Of a stretch of DNA of 35,504 nucleotides, positions 1-8,002 are shown piece by piece; the first letter of the stretch is position 1, and every line of letters begins with the position of its first letter. Where the stretch lies: assembly GCF_002914585.1 (NCBI RefSeq), contig NZ_PDDM01000039.1, positions 1-35,504 of the forward strand. The letters are read 5' to 3'. The notes below the pieces were generated by a model. The model saw only the letters and a program-made list of their open reading frames with translations, made no database searches and was not told the DNA's origin. Made by a program: the position numbers and the translations under genes. The stretch is from Pseudanabaena sp. BC1403 (lineage in GTDB: Bacteria; Cyanobacteriota; Cyanobacteriia; Pseudanabaenales; Pseudanabaenaceae).

Positions 1-74
1 CTATGCTGTAAGCTGCTGTCATTTTCGTTTCTTTTTCTGTCTCTTCTGTTTCAATTTTATGTCCTATCTTAACC

Positions 75-575
75 TTACTTTGCTATATCTCTGATTTGAT
101 TCCCGTTAAGATTTAAGGAAGTCAAATTGGTCAAACTTGCGAGAGCCTTAATATCAGAGATTTGATTGCCTCCGAGATAGAGTTCAGTTAGTTTAGTCAA
201 ATTGCCAAGTGGTTTAATATCTCTGATTGCACTCAAAGCGATCGCAAGTTTCGTCAAATTGGTCAAAGCAGCAATGGGATTAACATCACTGATTTGATAT
301 CCGCTTAAATCGAGGGTAGGTAGAGTATTAAGATTTTTATCAGCTAATTTACAATCTTGTGTCCCAGACTTTTCAAGCAACACTTTGATCGTATACTTAG
401 TCTCTATTGAAAGAGAATCTTTTTGTAAACACCATTGCTCAAAACTTTGATGATTAGTTTGATCTGCTTTTGCTTGTGGAACTTGAAATGATAGGAGCAA
501 TGTAGTGACCGAGAAAATACTAAAGCACCAAAATGATTTCATGGTAGTTTTGACTGTGTTTCTGTGTAAACGCAT
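75..575 (-). CDS. Short secreted leucine-rich-repeat protein
   Basis: 166-aa predicted exported protein of the bacterial internalin-like LRR type. Residues 1-37 form a long signal peptide: a basic n-region, a hydrophobic core around residues 17-30 and an AKA-like cleavage site. A cap segment (about 43-80, with SFEQWC and GTQDCKLAD) is nearly identical to that of the neighbouring 545-aa protein. About 3.7 LRR units of 22 residues follow (85-166, pattern LTxLxLxxNQISDIxxL). An AGGAG motif lies about 9 nt before this ATG, which supports it over the internal Met12. Such LRRs mediate protein-protein contacts; no ligand can be inferred. It ends in the middle of a repeat, so it may be a shortened paralogue. 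The family call is strong; the biological role is unknown. Confidence 0.8.
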   Translation of the reverse strand: MRLHRNTVKTTMKSFWCFSIFSVTTLLLSFQVPQAKADQTNHQSFEQWCLQKDSLSIETKYTIKVLLEKSGTQDCKLADKNLNTLPTLDLSGYQISDVNPIAALTNLTKLAIALSAIRDIKPLGNLTKLTELYLGGNQISDIKALASLTNLTSLNLNGNQIRDIAK

Positions 576-743
576 TAAAAATATACTCCTAAATCTGTTT
601 TTGGATAGAAGGGGGTAGGGTTGCCTCGATGAGCCAGCCCTAAAGATGAATTGTTTGGATGGAGAGAATTCTCCTATGATTGCACTGCTGCGATATCAGC
701 AGAAGATTCATCAGCTATGTTCGGCGCGACATCAGTTACTGAT

Positions 744-2381
744 TTAATTTACTCCTATAGAAAAGTCTGTTAAATTAGTCAAGCTCTCAAGAGATTTAAA
801 ATCAATAATTTTATTATTGAGAAGATTAAGTTTTGTCAAACTAGTCAAACTCGCAAGAGGCTTAACCTCAATGATTTGATTATCTTGCAGATAGAGTTCA
901 ATCAACTTAGTCATACCTGTAAGTGGTTTGATATCACTGATTTTGTTCTGAGAGAGAGAGAGTATATTCAAATTAGTCAAACCTGTAAGGGGTTCGGCAT
1001 CACTGATTTTGTTCCCAGAGAGAACTAGTATATTCAAATTAGTCAAATTCGATAGAGGTTTGACATCACTAATTTTATTGACAAAGAGATAGAGTCTCGT
1101 CAAATTAGTCAAATTTGACAACGGACTCACATCACTGATTTGATTTTCACCGAGATATAGCCAATTTAACTTAGTCATACCTGCAAGAGGCTTGACATCA
1201 CTGATTTTATTAATGCCTAGAGAGATCTCAGTCAAATTAGTCATACCTGCAAGGGGTTTAAGATCAGTGATTTGATTGTTGTAGATATTTAGAAAATTCA
1301 ACTTAGTCATACCTGCAAGAGGCTTGACATCGCTGATTTTATTAATGCCGATATAAAGTCTTGTCAGCTTAGTCATACCTGCAAGGGGGGTAACATCGCT
1401 GATTTTATTTGCGCCAAGATAGAGTTCTGTCAGTGATATCAAACCTGTAAGCGGGCTCACATCGGTGATTTGATTTTCGCCGAGATAGAGATTTGTCAAC
1501 TTAGTCAAACCTGTAAGTGGTTTAACATCAGTAATTTGATTGTTGCCAAGATAGAGACTTGCCAACTTAGTCAAACCTGTAAGTGGTTTGACATCACTGA
1601 TTTGATTGTTGGAGAGAAATAGAAAATTCAACTTAGTCAAACCTGTAAGTGGTTTGACATCACTGATTTGATTGTTGGAGAGAAAGAGGCTCGTCAAGTT
1701 AATTAAACCTGCAATCGGCTTGACATCACTAATTTGATTTTTTTGGGCAAGAAGCGCCTCCAAGTTAGTCAAACCCTCAAGTGGCTTGACATCACTAATT
1801 TTATTCTCGTCAAGATCAAGGTAAATCAACTTACTCAAACCTGCAAGTGGCTTGACATCACTAATTTGATTGCGACTAAGATCGAGAAAAATCAAATTAG
1901 TTAGTCCCACTAAAGCCTTAACATCACTGATTTGATTTTTCCCAAGATTTAGATGAGTCAAATTAGGTGAATTTGCAAGAGGATTAGTATTAATGATTTG
2001 GTTGTCAGCGAGAAAAAGCCTATTCAACTTAGTCAAACTTGCAAGGGGCTTGACATCGCTGATGCGATTACTGCTAAGATCAAGCGCCGTTAGACTATTG
2101 AGTTTCGTATCAGCTAATTTGCAGTCTTGTGTGCCAGCTTTTTTGAGCAATACCTCAACTGTTTTCTTGGTCTCGTCTGGAAGCGAATCTTTTTGTAAAC
2201 ACCACTGCTCAAAGCTTTGATTATCTGCTGGGAGTGCTTCTACATTTGGAACTTGAAATGATAGGAGCAATGTAGTGATCGAGAAAATACCAAGAGGCAA
2301 AAATAATTTCATGCTAGTTTTGACTATTTTTCTGTATAAATTTATAAAAAAAGACAACACTTTAATCAATACTTCGGACAA
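744..2381 (-). CDS. Long secreted leucine-rich-repeat (internalin-like) protein
   Basis: 545-aa predicted exported LRR protein. The cap region (about 55-91) contains SFEQWCLQKDSLP and GTQDCKLAD, shared with the short paralogue downstream. Residues 97-536 are exactly 20 tandem repeats of 22 residues (consensus LxxLxLxxNQISDVKPLxGLTx), followed by a 9-residue partial repeat. The listed start is a TTG with no clear ribosome-binding site. The ATG at 2310-2312 (Met24) gives a typical signal peptide, MKLFLPLG followed by a hydrophobic stretch, and may be the real start. The position matching the paralogue's ATG is ATA here. Repeats of this kind form a curved binding surface, usually extracellular or periplasmic; there is no sortase motif or obvious membrane anchor. 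Partner and function are unknown. Confidence 0.85.
   Translation of the reverse strand: MSEVLIKVLSFFINLYRKIVKTSMKLFLPLGIFSITTLLLSFQVPNVEALPADNQSFEQWCLQKDSLPDETKKTVEVLLKKAGTQDCKLADTKLNSLTALDLSSNRISDVKPLASLTKLNRLFLADNQIINTNPLANSPNLTHLNLGKNQISDVKALVGLTNLIFLDLSRNQISDVKPLAGLSKLIYLDLDENKISDVKPLEGLTNLEALLAQKNQISDVKPIAGLINLTSLFLSNNQISDVKPLTGLTKLNFLFLSNNQISDVKPLTGLTKLASLYLGNNQITDVKPLTGLTKLTNLYLGENQITDVSPLTGLISLTELYLGANKISDVTPLAGMTKLTRLYIGINKISDVKPLAGMTKLNFLNIYNNQITDLKPLAGMTNLTEISLGINKISDVKPLAGMTKLNWLYLGENQISDVSPLSNLTNLTRLYLFVNKISDVKPLSNLTNLNILVLSGNKISDAEPLTGLTNLNILSLSQNKISDIKPLTGMTKLIELYLQDNQIIEVKPLASLTSLTKLNLLNNKIIDFKSLESLTNLTDFSIGVN
774..2093 (-). repeat. Twenty tandem 66-bp repeats encoding 22-residue LRRs
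   Basis: The 1320-bp block is 20 in-frame 66-bp units with no spacers. Some neighbouring units are nearly identical at the DNA level: the segment around 1565-1690 has two units differing at only a few bases. This suggests recent expansion or gene conversion. Unit number could vary between strains by slippage or recombination. Confidence 0.85.
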
Positions 2382-2394
2382 TTTTTTTAACGAG

Positions 2395-2556
2395 TCACTG
2401 AATACTCAACTCATTTGTGACAAATCGACGAATTAACTCTGCTCCACCTCCAATCATGTGATCGGGTTTCCAACTGTCAAAATATCTTCTGTCGGCTTGA
2501 GCGGACAACCACAGGAAATGTGGTTGTCCTAAAAAGGAAAGGACGCTCATTAACAT
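2395..2556 (-). CDS. Small hypothetical protein or gene remnant
   Basis: 53-codon frame on the minus strand between the long LRR gene and a MITE. It starts ATG (2554-2556, with a second ATG at 2548-2550) right after an in-frame TGA and ends with TGA at 2395-2397. The peptide contains GQPHFLWLSAQADRRYF and a GGGAELIRRFV segment, so it has balanced, protein-like composition rather than intergenic noise. No Shine-Dalgarno motif is visible. An 11-bp perfect inverted repeat (2503-2513 with 2519-2529) lies inside it. I do not recognise a family. It may be the 3' end of a gene whose front was lost when the MITE arrived upstream. Confidence 0.4.
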   Translation of the reverse strand: MLMSVLSFLGQPHFLWLSAQADRRYFDSWKPDHMIGGGAELIRRFVTNELSIQ

Positions 2557-2565
2557 TCAAAAAAT

Positions 2566-2658
2566 TAGGACTTATGCAAAAATGACTCAAAACCTTCATT
2601 ACGTCCTAGGGGCAACTCATAAATTGCCCTTACATTTCGTTGTTTTGCGTAAGTCCTA
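2566..2658. mobile_element. MITE copy 1 (93 bp)
   Basis: Non-coding element with terminal inverted repeats TAGGACTTATGCAAAA and TTTTGCGTAAGTCCTA. It contains an inner palindrome around GGGGCAACTCATAAATTGCCC. It is flanked by the direct repeat AAAAT (2561-2565 and 2659-2663), read as a 5-bp target-site duplication. A second copy lies at 4061-4152. It has no transposase and is presumably mobilised in trans by a full-length IS with the same ends. Confidence 0.85.
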
Positions 2659-2769
2659 AAAATCAGATCGGCACTGGCTCTAAACTATAGACAAAACACT
2701 ACAAACCCGATCCTTTTCTTTTTAGAAACTATCTACATCTATCTATCCACCAAACCACACTTAGGCATA

Positions 2770-3798
2770 TCAAACATTAATGGCAACTTTCCCCCGCACT
2801 TTCCTCTCTTCGAGGTGGCGAATTGCCATCGGCACATCGCTCAGACTGTACGTGCGATCAATAAAAGGAACAATTTTTTCAGCTTCAATCAAATCCCGTA
2901 AAATAGCCAAATCCGATTGATTGGGTTTAGCAGTTACAAACTTTACTTTGCGATGCATTATTCTCGAAATCAAAGAACTGAAAAACATCACTTGGAACAA
3001 TCTGCCAATAGAACCACCAACGAGAATATAGGTTCCCCCAGTCTTCAATATTGCTTTGTAGTCGAATACTGATCGATAGGCGGCAGCATCCAAGATGAGG
3101 TCGTATTGCTGTCCATTTTTTGTGACATCTATTTGGGTGTAATCGATGATGTGGTCTGCGCTGATCGCTTTCATCATCTCCATTTTGTTTGTACTACATA
3201 CCGCAGTCACCTCTGCCCCGAAGGCTTTAGCAATCTGCACTGCAAAAGACCCTACGCCGCCCGATGCACCATTGATCAATACCTGTTGACCAGATTGAAT
3301 TTCCCCACAGTCTCGCAGTCCCTGAAGTGCTGTAAGAGCAGCAGTAGGAACGGTTGCAGCTTGCTCATATGAGGTGTTAGTCGGCTTGAGCGCCAATGCT
3401 GATGCGATCACACAGACATACTCTGCAAATGCGCCAAAACCACACTCTGAAAGATCACCAAATACCTCATCACCCACCTGAAACTCGGTAACGTTCTTGC
3501 CAATAGCTTCCACTTGTCCAGCGATATCTACGCCGAGGATTTGGATTTTAGGCTTGAGGAAGCCCCCAAATATTAGGCGAATAAAGAATGGATCTCCACG
3601 CATCAGATGCCAGTCGCCAGCATTGACGGAGGAAGCGCGAATTTTTACCAGCACTTTATTATCTGCTACTACGGGCTTGTCAACTTCTTTCAGACTCAAT
3701 ACATCTGGTGAACCATATTCAGTCTGGACGATCGCTTTCATTTTGTCATTCCGTAGGTGATTCCCTTCAAAAATAGGGAGAGGATTTGATGTTGTCAT
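2770..3798 (-). CDS. Zinc-less MDR-family NAD(P)-dependent oxidoreductase (quinone oxidoreductase-like)
   Basis: 342-aa medium-chain dehydrogenase/reductase that probably reduces quinones or activated enones with NADPH in the cytoplasm. The GroES-like domain begins at MKAIVQTEYGSPDVL. The Rossmann nucleotide-binding motif is NGASGGVGSFAVQ, near residues 174-186, and the cysteines typical of the structural zinc site are absent. The family usually starts at the internal Met20 (plus-strand 3739-3741), so the first 19 residues may be untranslated; a weak GAGAA precedes the upstream ATG. Divergent from it are a near-perfect palindrome (3861-3905) and the stub of a tetR gene, so it was probably controlled by a TetR repressor. 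An intact tetR lies 3.5 kb away. Family call firm; substrate unknown. Confidence 0.85.
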   Translation of the reverse strand: MTTSNPLPIFEGNHLRNDKMKAIVQTEYGSPDVLSLKEVDKPVVADNKVLVKIRASSVNAGDWHLMRGDPFFIRLIFGGFLKPKIQILGVDIAGQVEAIGKNVTEFQVGDEVFGDLSECGFGAFAEYVCVIASALALKPTNTSYEQAATVPTAALTALQGLRDCGEIQSGQQVLINGASGGVGSFAVQIAKAFGAEVTAVCSTNKMEMMKAISADHIIDYTQIDVTKNGQQYDLILDAAAYRSVFDYKAILKTGGTYILVGGSIGRLFQVMFFSSLISRIMHRKVKFVTAKPNQSDLAILRDLIEAEKIVPFIDRTYSLSDVPMAIRHLEERKVRGKVAINV

Positions 3799-3860
3799 AG
3801 CTTTTTTCTCAACATTTGGCAGACACTGATATTAATTTTCTAAAGTCAAGCTACAGAATT

Positions 3861-3905
3861 TATCGGGCTTACAGTGTAAGTTATACTTACACTGTAAGCC
3901 CGATA
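3861..3905. promoter_or_regulatory. Palindromic operator for a TetR-type repressor
   Basis: Inverted repeat with 21-bp arms around a 3-bp centre; each arm contains the sub-palindrome CTTACAGTGTAAG or its complement. It lies between the oxidoreductase gene (minus) and the tetR remnant (plus). A related copy, with one arm intact and the other degenerate, lies in front of the complete tetR at 7252-7282. The position and the duplicate make an operator likely. Binding is inferred. Confidence 0.75.
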
Positions 3906-3955
3906 ACCTAAATTTGTCAAGATGAAAAATGGATCAATACAAAAGTTGTGAAGTG

Positions 3956-4037
3956 GTGAAAGTGAGAAATTCAAATGTCATGCCCCAAAGCCCCTTAAGT
4001 CGCGAGTGGATCTTGCTTGAGATGCATTAGAATGAGC
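3956..4037 (+). pseudogene. Truncated tetR copy (5' end only)
   Basis: The 5' end of a gene matching the tetR at 7337: GTG start, then codons for NSNVMPQSPLSREWILLEMH and a TAG at 4028-4030. The intact protein reads NSNVIPQIPLSRERILLAAM at the same place. The non-coding stretch before it (from about 3904) also matches the tetR leader. Homology fades at about 4037 after a 3-nt deletion and the nonsense codon. The rest of the gene is missing and a MITE begins 24 bp further on. Confidence 0.8.
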
Positions 4038-4060
4038 AAAATAATACACATTAATAATGT

Positions 4061-4152
4061 TAGGACTTACGCAAAACAGCCAAAACTAGGGGCAATTCAT
4101 GAATTGCCCCTACGCTATAATCAGGGTTTCAAGTCTTTTTGCGTAAGTCCTA
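4061..4152. mobile_element. MITE copy 2 (92 bp)
   Basis: Same element as 2566-2658: ends TAGGACTTACGCAAAA and TTTTTGCGTAAGTCCTA, inner palindrome GGGGCAATTCATGAATTGCCCC split about its centre, no coding capacity. It is flanked by the direct repeat AATGT (4056-4060 and 4153-4157), a 5-bp target duplication different from that of copy 1, so the two insertions are independent. Confidence 0.85.
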
Positions 4153-4350
4153 AATGTGTATTCACAACTATGTATCAACGCATTAACATCACATTTTAGG
4201 ATTGATAGAGTTGTAGAGTTAATTAGGATTAAGTTAATCTCTTGCCATGACCTTAATGTTTGCAAAATCTGCGCCTGTGCTTGTTCCCTTCCATGACGAA
4301 CGGAATGTGGATTGTAATAGTTTCTGAATAAAAATAGAGCAGCTAATCTG

Positions 4351-6066
4351 TCAAGTTTTCTTCCGAGAAGTAAGGGGATCAGAAGGAACGATAATTTCTG
4401 CTAGAGCAGGGATAAGTTCATAATCATCCTGAAAAGCATAATGTTGCTGGCTCAGGTCTTTGTGGTAATCACTCTCATATTGGCGGTCAAGGGCGATCGC
4501 TTTCTTATAATAAGCATCAATAAGACCAGAATCCTTAGGGGTAAGAGCAGCATAACCAACGGCTAGATTATAGTAACTAGGGGCATATTGGGGATTCTTT
4601 TCCTTGGTGCGCCCGAAGTAGAAAATTGCTCGTCCATAATCTTTCTTTCCTTCAGCGTAAACAATACCAAGGTTGGTGTAGGCATCAAGGTAATTATTAT
4701 CAAGGGTAATCGCTTGGGTGAAGTCGGCGATCGCTTGATCGTAGTTTTTCATGCGGTAATGGACGATGCCCCGTTGGAAATAGGCAAGGGCGTTAGTTGG
4801 GTCGATGTTCGTAGCAGCAGTATAGTCAGCGATCGCCTGTTGGTAGTTTTTGGTATTGTCAATCGCTGCACCCGTGAGGGCATTAACCGTATTTACTGCG
4901 TAATCAGATGCCGTAGAGTCATAGTCATAGTAAGCCCGACCACGGTTGAGGTAAGCCATCACAAATAACGGACTGAGTTTGATAGCTTTCGTATAGTCGG
5001 CGATCGCCAATTCATTGCCCCTAAAACTCTGAATTAGTAGCCCCCGATTGTAATAGGAAAGCGCATAATTCGGATTAATCTTGATAGCTTCTAAAAATAC
5101 CGATGACGCTTGAGCAATCGGTAATTGATCTCTTTGAACTATCCCCAAATTGTTATAAAACATGGCTAACAAAGGCGATTGGGGATCAGACACTAAAGCA
5201 TGTGCGATCGCTGCCTCAAATGAAACCAATGCTTCCTTAGGATTGTTGGCGCGATAATAGCTGACTCCCTGATTAAAATGGGAGATTGCGTGATTTGGTT
5301 TTAGGCGAATCACTTGTTTATAATCGGCGATCGCTTCTTGATAGCGCTTCAAATCGTAATAGCGATTACCTCGGGCAAAATAAGCTTTTAAGTTGTTAGG
5401 ATTAGCTGCAATTTGCCGACTGTAGCCCTCAATGGTTTTGTCTGAACGTTGGGGCAGATATAAGTTGGGCAATGGAAGCGTAAGAGATGGTGGTATCTTC
5501 GGAAAAGGCACTAACTTAGGTTCTGGTATAGGCTCGAACTTGGGAAATGGAAGCGTAAAAGAAGATGAGGGAATTGGCACAGGTTGATATTGAGGACGGC
5601 ATTGGCGATCGCCCAAATAATCATTCACTTTGTGATGGTAAATCCGTCGTCCATTCTCAAAGATAGATAGAGATGTCCAAGGCTCACGGGTTTGGGGACC
5701 ACTGGTAGCAATCTGATAGGTGTTAATACGTTCCGTTGCTTTGTAAATCGTTATTGGGGGCTGCTGTGAGACTTCAATGATCCCTCGTGGCACAGTTAAT
5801 GTTTCCTTGGTACTACGAGATTGACCCACGTAATAATATTCTGTTGGCACATAACAGCCAGTGCTTTGATCCAGATAACCTCGACTACAAATTGCTGCAA
5901 AATATTCTGGTGTTGTCAATGCCACTTGGGTGGTCATTTGGCGATTACTACAAAGCACAGAGCGATCATTAGCCTGAACTGGCGACGGTGCTATTCCCCA
6001 TAATATTCCTGCCCCAAGCCCAATCATTCCCAAATGGGCGATCATATTTTTGTTTAATAGCATCAT
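4351..6066 (-). CDS. Exported TPR-repeat protein with an N-terminal domain of unknown function
   Basis: 571 aa. Residues 1-32 are a signal peptide ending PVQA. Residues about 33-160 form a domain of unknown function with four cysteines and the motifs YFAAICSRGYLD, YYYVGQSRS and FENGRRIYHHKVND. The same domain is C-terminal in the neighbouring 296-aa protein. A proline-rich linker (about 165-205) follows. From about 210 to 545 there are roughly eight tetratricopeptide repeats, for example AYFARGNRYYDLKRYQEAIADY and AYFQRGIVHYRMKNYDQAIADF in shortened form. TPRs are protein-interaction scaffolds; export puts this one outside the cytoplasmic membrane. It and the next gene appear to derive from a local duplication. 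Cellular role unknown. Confidence 0.8.
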   Translation of the reverse strand: MMLLNKNMIAHLGMIGLGAGILWGIAPSPVQANDRSVLCSNRQMTTQVALTTPEYFAAICSRGYLDQSTGCYVPTEYYYVGQSRSTKETLTVPRGIIEVSQQPPITIYKATERINTYQIATSGPQTREPWTSLSIFENGRRIYHHKVNDYLGDRQCRPQYQPVPIPSSSFTLPFPKFEPIPEPKLVPFPKIPPSLTLPLPNLYLPQRSDKTIEGYSRQIAANPNNLKAYFARGNRYYDLKRYQEAIADYKQVIRLKPNHAISHFNQGVSYYRANNPKEALVSFEAAIAHALVSDPQSPLLAMFYNNLGIVQRDQLPIAQASSVFLEAIKINPNYALSYYNRGLLIQSFRGNELAIADYTKAIKLSPLFVMAYLNRGRAYYDYDSTASDYAVNTVNALTGAAIDNTKNYQQAIADYTAATNIDPTNALAYFQRGIVHYRMKNYDQAIADFTQAITLDNNYLDAYTNLGIVYAEGKKDYGRAIFYFGRTKEKNPQYAPSYYNLAVGYAALTPKDSGLIDAYYKKAIALDRQYESDYHKDLSQQHYAFQDDYELIPALAEIIVPSDPLTSRKKT

Positions 6067-6154
6067 TGGTAGAATACCTTTTCTTAAATTTACCTAAACA
6101 AATCTGTAATTTGACAGCGATTTAAACCAATCAATTAAAATAGATAGAAAGCGA

Positions 6155-7045
6155 TCAATTCGGACAACCATCGAGCATTTGGTGATAAATCTGCTTTCCA
6201 TTCTGAAGGATTGAAAAAGTGCGCCAACAAGGCTCCTCATAGAGATACCTTCGCTCATTTCTGAAAATGAAGTTAGTATTCAAACCTTCATTGGTCTCAA
6301 TTCGATAAGTATTCTGTCCTTCAGTTACTTGGAAGGTTATGATCCTCTTGGCTTCATTGATAGAACGAGTCGCATTAGATATTTTTTTGATTTCCCCATT
6401 TTGACGAGATTGACTGACATAGTAGTATTCCCCCGCAAAAACCATCTCACCAGTTACATCATCCCAGTTGTGATAAACATTACTGTTACAGAAAATGGCA
6501 GCAAATTCCTTTGTGAGAATGGCAACTTCTCGTTGGTCTCCTTCATTCTGCCCGCAGGTCACAGAACCTTGGCGAAATTCTTTGCCATTAACTTCTATCA
6601 CTTTGTCATAGGTAGCTCGACTTTTGTCAGGTTGCTTGCTATAAAAATACTGATCGGATAGCTTTCGATAGCTCTCAGCCAGCTTGTCATAGGCATAAAT
6701 ATGCGTGGGATCGAGGGCGATCGCTCGGGTATATTCGGCGATCGCCCGATCATAATCTTGCTGCTTTAAATAGGTATTGCCTTGCTGGTAATAGGCTTCT
6801 GCATCATTACTCCTCTGTGCAACAGATCCTTTTAGATGGGCTTTTCTTTCCTTTCCCCATGAGGTTTCTAAACCTTGGCTCTGCGTCAGACCCCAAGTAA
6901 TTTCTGGCAATAACAAATTGCCAATACCTGTCGAAAGTATAGCTATTAGAATAAGCAACCAATCAAAACTCCAGCAATTTTGTACTGACCAGACTCGTTC
7001 TAAAGCACTCGAAAGGAGTAATTTTTTTTGTTTAATTGTAAACAT
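6155..7045 (-). CDS. Membrane-anchored TPR protein with a C-terminal domain of unknown function
   Basis: 296 aa. A hydrophobic segment at about 26-48 (LLILIAILSTGIGNLLLPEI) is probably an uncleaved anchor. Two TPR units follow (about 82-130, including AYYQQGNTYLKQQDYDRAIAEY in part). Residues about 160-296 are the same domain that begins the 571-aa protein: EFAAIFC, YYYVSQSRQNGE, TYRIETNEG and FSILQNGKQIYHQMLDG. Domain order is therefore reversed between the two proteins. An 88-bp gap separates it from the downstream TPR gene on the same strand, so cotranscription is possible. A degraded third copy of the shared domain lies just upstream (7074-7240). Function unknown. Confidence 0.75.
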   Translation of the reverse strand: MFTIKQKKLLLSSALERVWSVQNCWSFDWLLILIAILSTGIGNLLLPEITWGLTQSQGLETSWGKERKAHLKGSVAQRSNDAEAYYQQGNTYLKQQDYDRAIAEYTRAIALDPTHIYAYDKLAESYRKLSDQYFYSKQPDKSRATYDKVIEVNGKEFRQGSVTCGQNEGDQREVAILTKEFAAIFCNSNVYHNWDDVTGEMVFAGEYYYVSQSRQNGEIKKISNATRSINEAKRIITFQVTEGQNTYRIETNEGLNTNFIFRNERRYLYEEPCWRTFSILQNGKQIYHQMLDGCPN

Positions 7046-7073
7046 CTTTTAACTTTAAAAAATATATGACAGC

Positions 7074-7240
7074 TTAGGTGCAGGGCAGGCGATAAAAAGC
7101 ATCATTGACTTTACGATGATAAATACGTTTGCCGTTGTCAAAATGGCTAAAGCTTCCCGTAACATTTCTGTAAGCTTCTGTGAGCGATCTTGCTGGGCGA
7201 GAACACCATACTTTCCATCATTACATCGGTAGCCAATCAA
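7074..7240 (-). pseudogene. Remnant of a third copy of the TPR-linked domain
   Basis: The minus-strand frame ending TAA at 7074-7076 reads GSFSHFDNGKRIYHRKVND then AFYRLPCT. It aligns with FENGRRIYHHKVND and LQNGKQIYHQMLDG of the two neighbouring proteins. Upstream the reading continues only in a different frame (containing GYRCNDGKYGVLAQQ), so a frameshift has broken it. No complete start region remains before the tetR operator. Confidence 0.65.
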
Positions 7241-7251
7241 ATTGAGATGTA

Positions 7252-7282
7252 CTTACAGTGTAAGCTATACTTATCTTGTTAA
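7252..7282. promoter_or_regulatory. Half-degenerate operator in front of tetR
   Basis: CTTACAGTGTAAG followed by a weaker second arm (ACTTATCTTGTTAAG). It matches the operator at 3861-3905 in sequence, spacing and position relative to the tetR leader. It probably serves autoregulation. The decayed arm may lower affinity here compared with the palindrome next to the oxidoreductase. Confidence 0.6.
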
Positions 7283-7336
7283 GTGCAGCTCATAACCTAA
7301 ATTTATCAAGATGAAAAATGGATCGATACAAAAATT

Positions 7337-8002
7337 GTGAAGTCGAGCAACTCAAATGTCATACCCCAAATCCCGTTGAGTCGCGAACGGATCTTACTTG
7401 CGGCAATGCGTCTGGCTGACGATGGCGGGATTGAATCACTCTCAATGCGAAAGTTAGCTCAAAATCTGGGTGTTCAGGCGATGTCACTATATAATCATGT
7501 AGCAAACAAAGACGACATATTAGATGGTATCGTCGATTTGGTGGTAAGCGAAATCGAAGTACCCGATCTTGGCATTGATTGGAAGACGGCAATGCACCGA
7601 CGGGCGAATTCAGCACATGAGGTACTGTTGCGTCACCCTTGGGTGACGATGCCGATCGTCTCGCGCATTAATGTGGGCCCAGCAATGTTGCGCTATATAG
7701 ATGCGACATTGGGCTGTCTATGCGAAGCGGGCTTTTCATACGAGATAGCCGATCGAGCTTGGAATGCGATCGATAGTCACATCTATGGATTTACGCTTCA
7801 GAAGTTAAACTTTCCGATCAATGAGGCAGAATATGTTAAAACAGCCAAGGAATATATTCCGAATATCCCTGCTGACAAATACCCCTACATGAATCGACTG
7901 ACGCACTACCTGATCGACGGACATTATGATGGCATTGCAGACTTTAATTTTGGTCTGGAATTAATTCTCAATGGTCTCGAAAAGCTTCTAAATAAAGCCT
8001 AA
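7337..8002 (+). CDS. TetR-family transcriptional repressor
   Basis: 221 aa. The N-terminal helix-turn-helix domain (about residues 14-65) contains RILLAAMRLADDGG and LAQNLGVQAMSLYNHVANK, typical of TetR-family DNA binding. The C-terminal region, with WVTMPIVSRINVGPAMLRYI, resembles the TetR class ligand-binding domain. The start is GTG. A related operator lies about 55-85 bp upstream. Because a stub of the same gene sits divergent to the oxidoreductase at 2770-3798, that enzyme is the likeliest target besides tetR itself. Inducer unknown. Family assignment is firm, regulatory link inferred. Confidence 0.85.
   Translation: MKSSNSNVIPQIPLSRERILLAAMRLADDGGIESLSMRKLAQNLGVQAMSLYNHVANKDDILDGIVDLVVSEIEVPDLGIDWKTAMHRRANSAHEVLLRHPWVTMPIVSRINVGPAMLRYIDATLGCLCEAGFSYEIADRAWNAIDSHIYGFTLQKLNFPINEAEYVKTAKEYIPNIPADKYPYMNRLTHYLIDGHYDGIADFNFGLELILNGLEKLLNKA

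Noticed and set aside
774-2093. Regular repeats that might suggest a CRISPR array
   Set aside because: The 66-bp units are contiguous, in frame and encode LRRs; there are no unique spacers.
1993-2220. Plus-strand frame opposite the long LRR gene
   Set aside because: It is a shadow of the repeat-coding strand with no start signals or protein-like features.
2503-2529. Perfect 11-bp hairpin as a terminator
   Set aside because: It lies inside a plausible coding frame and has no T-run directly after the stem on the minus strand.
4246-4326. 26-codon plus-strand frame beginning MTLMFAKSAPVLVPF
   Set aside because: Too short and without a ribosome-binding site or recognisable relatives.
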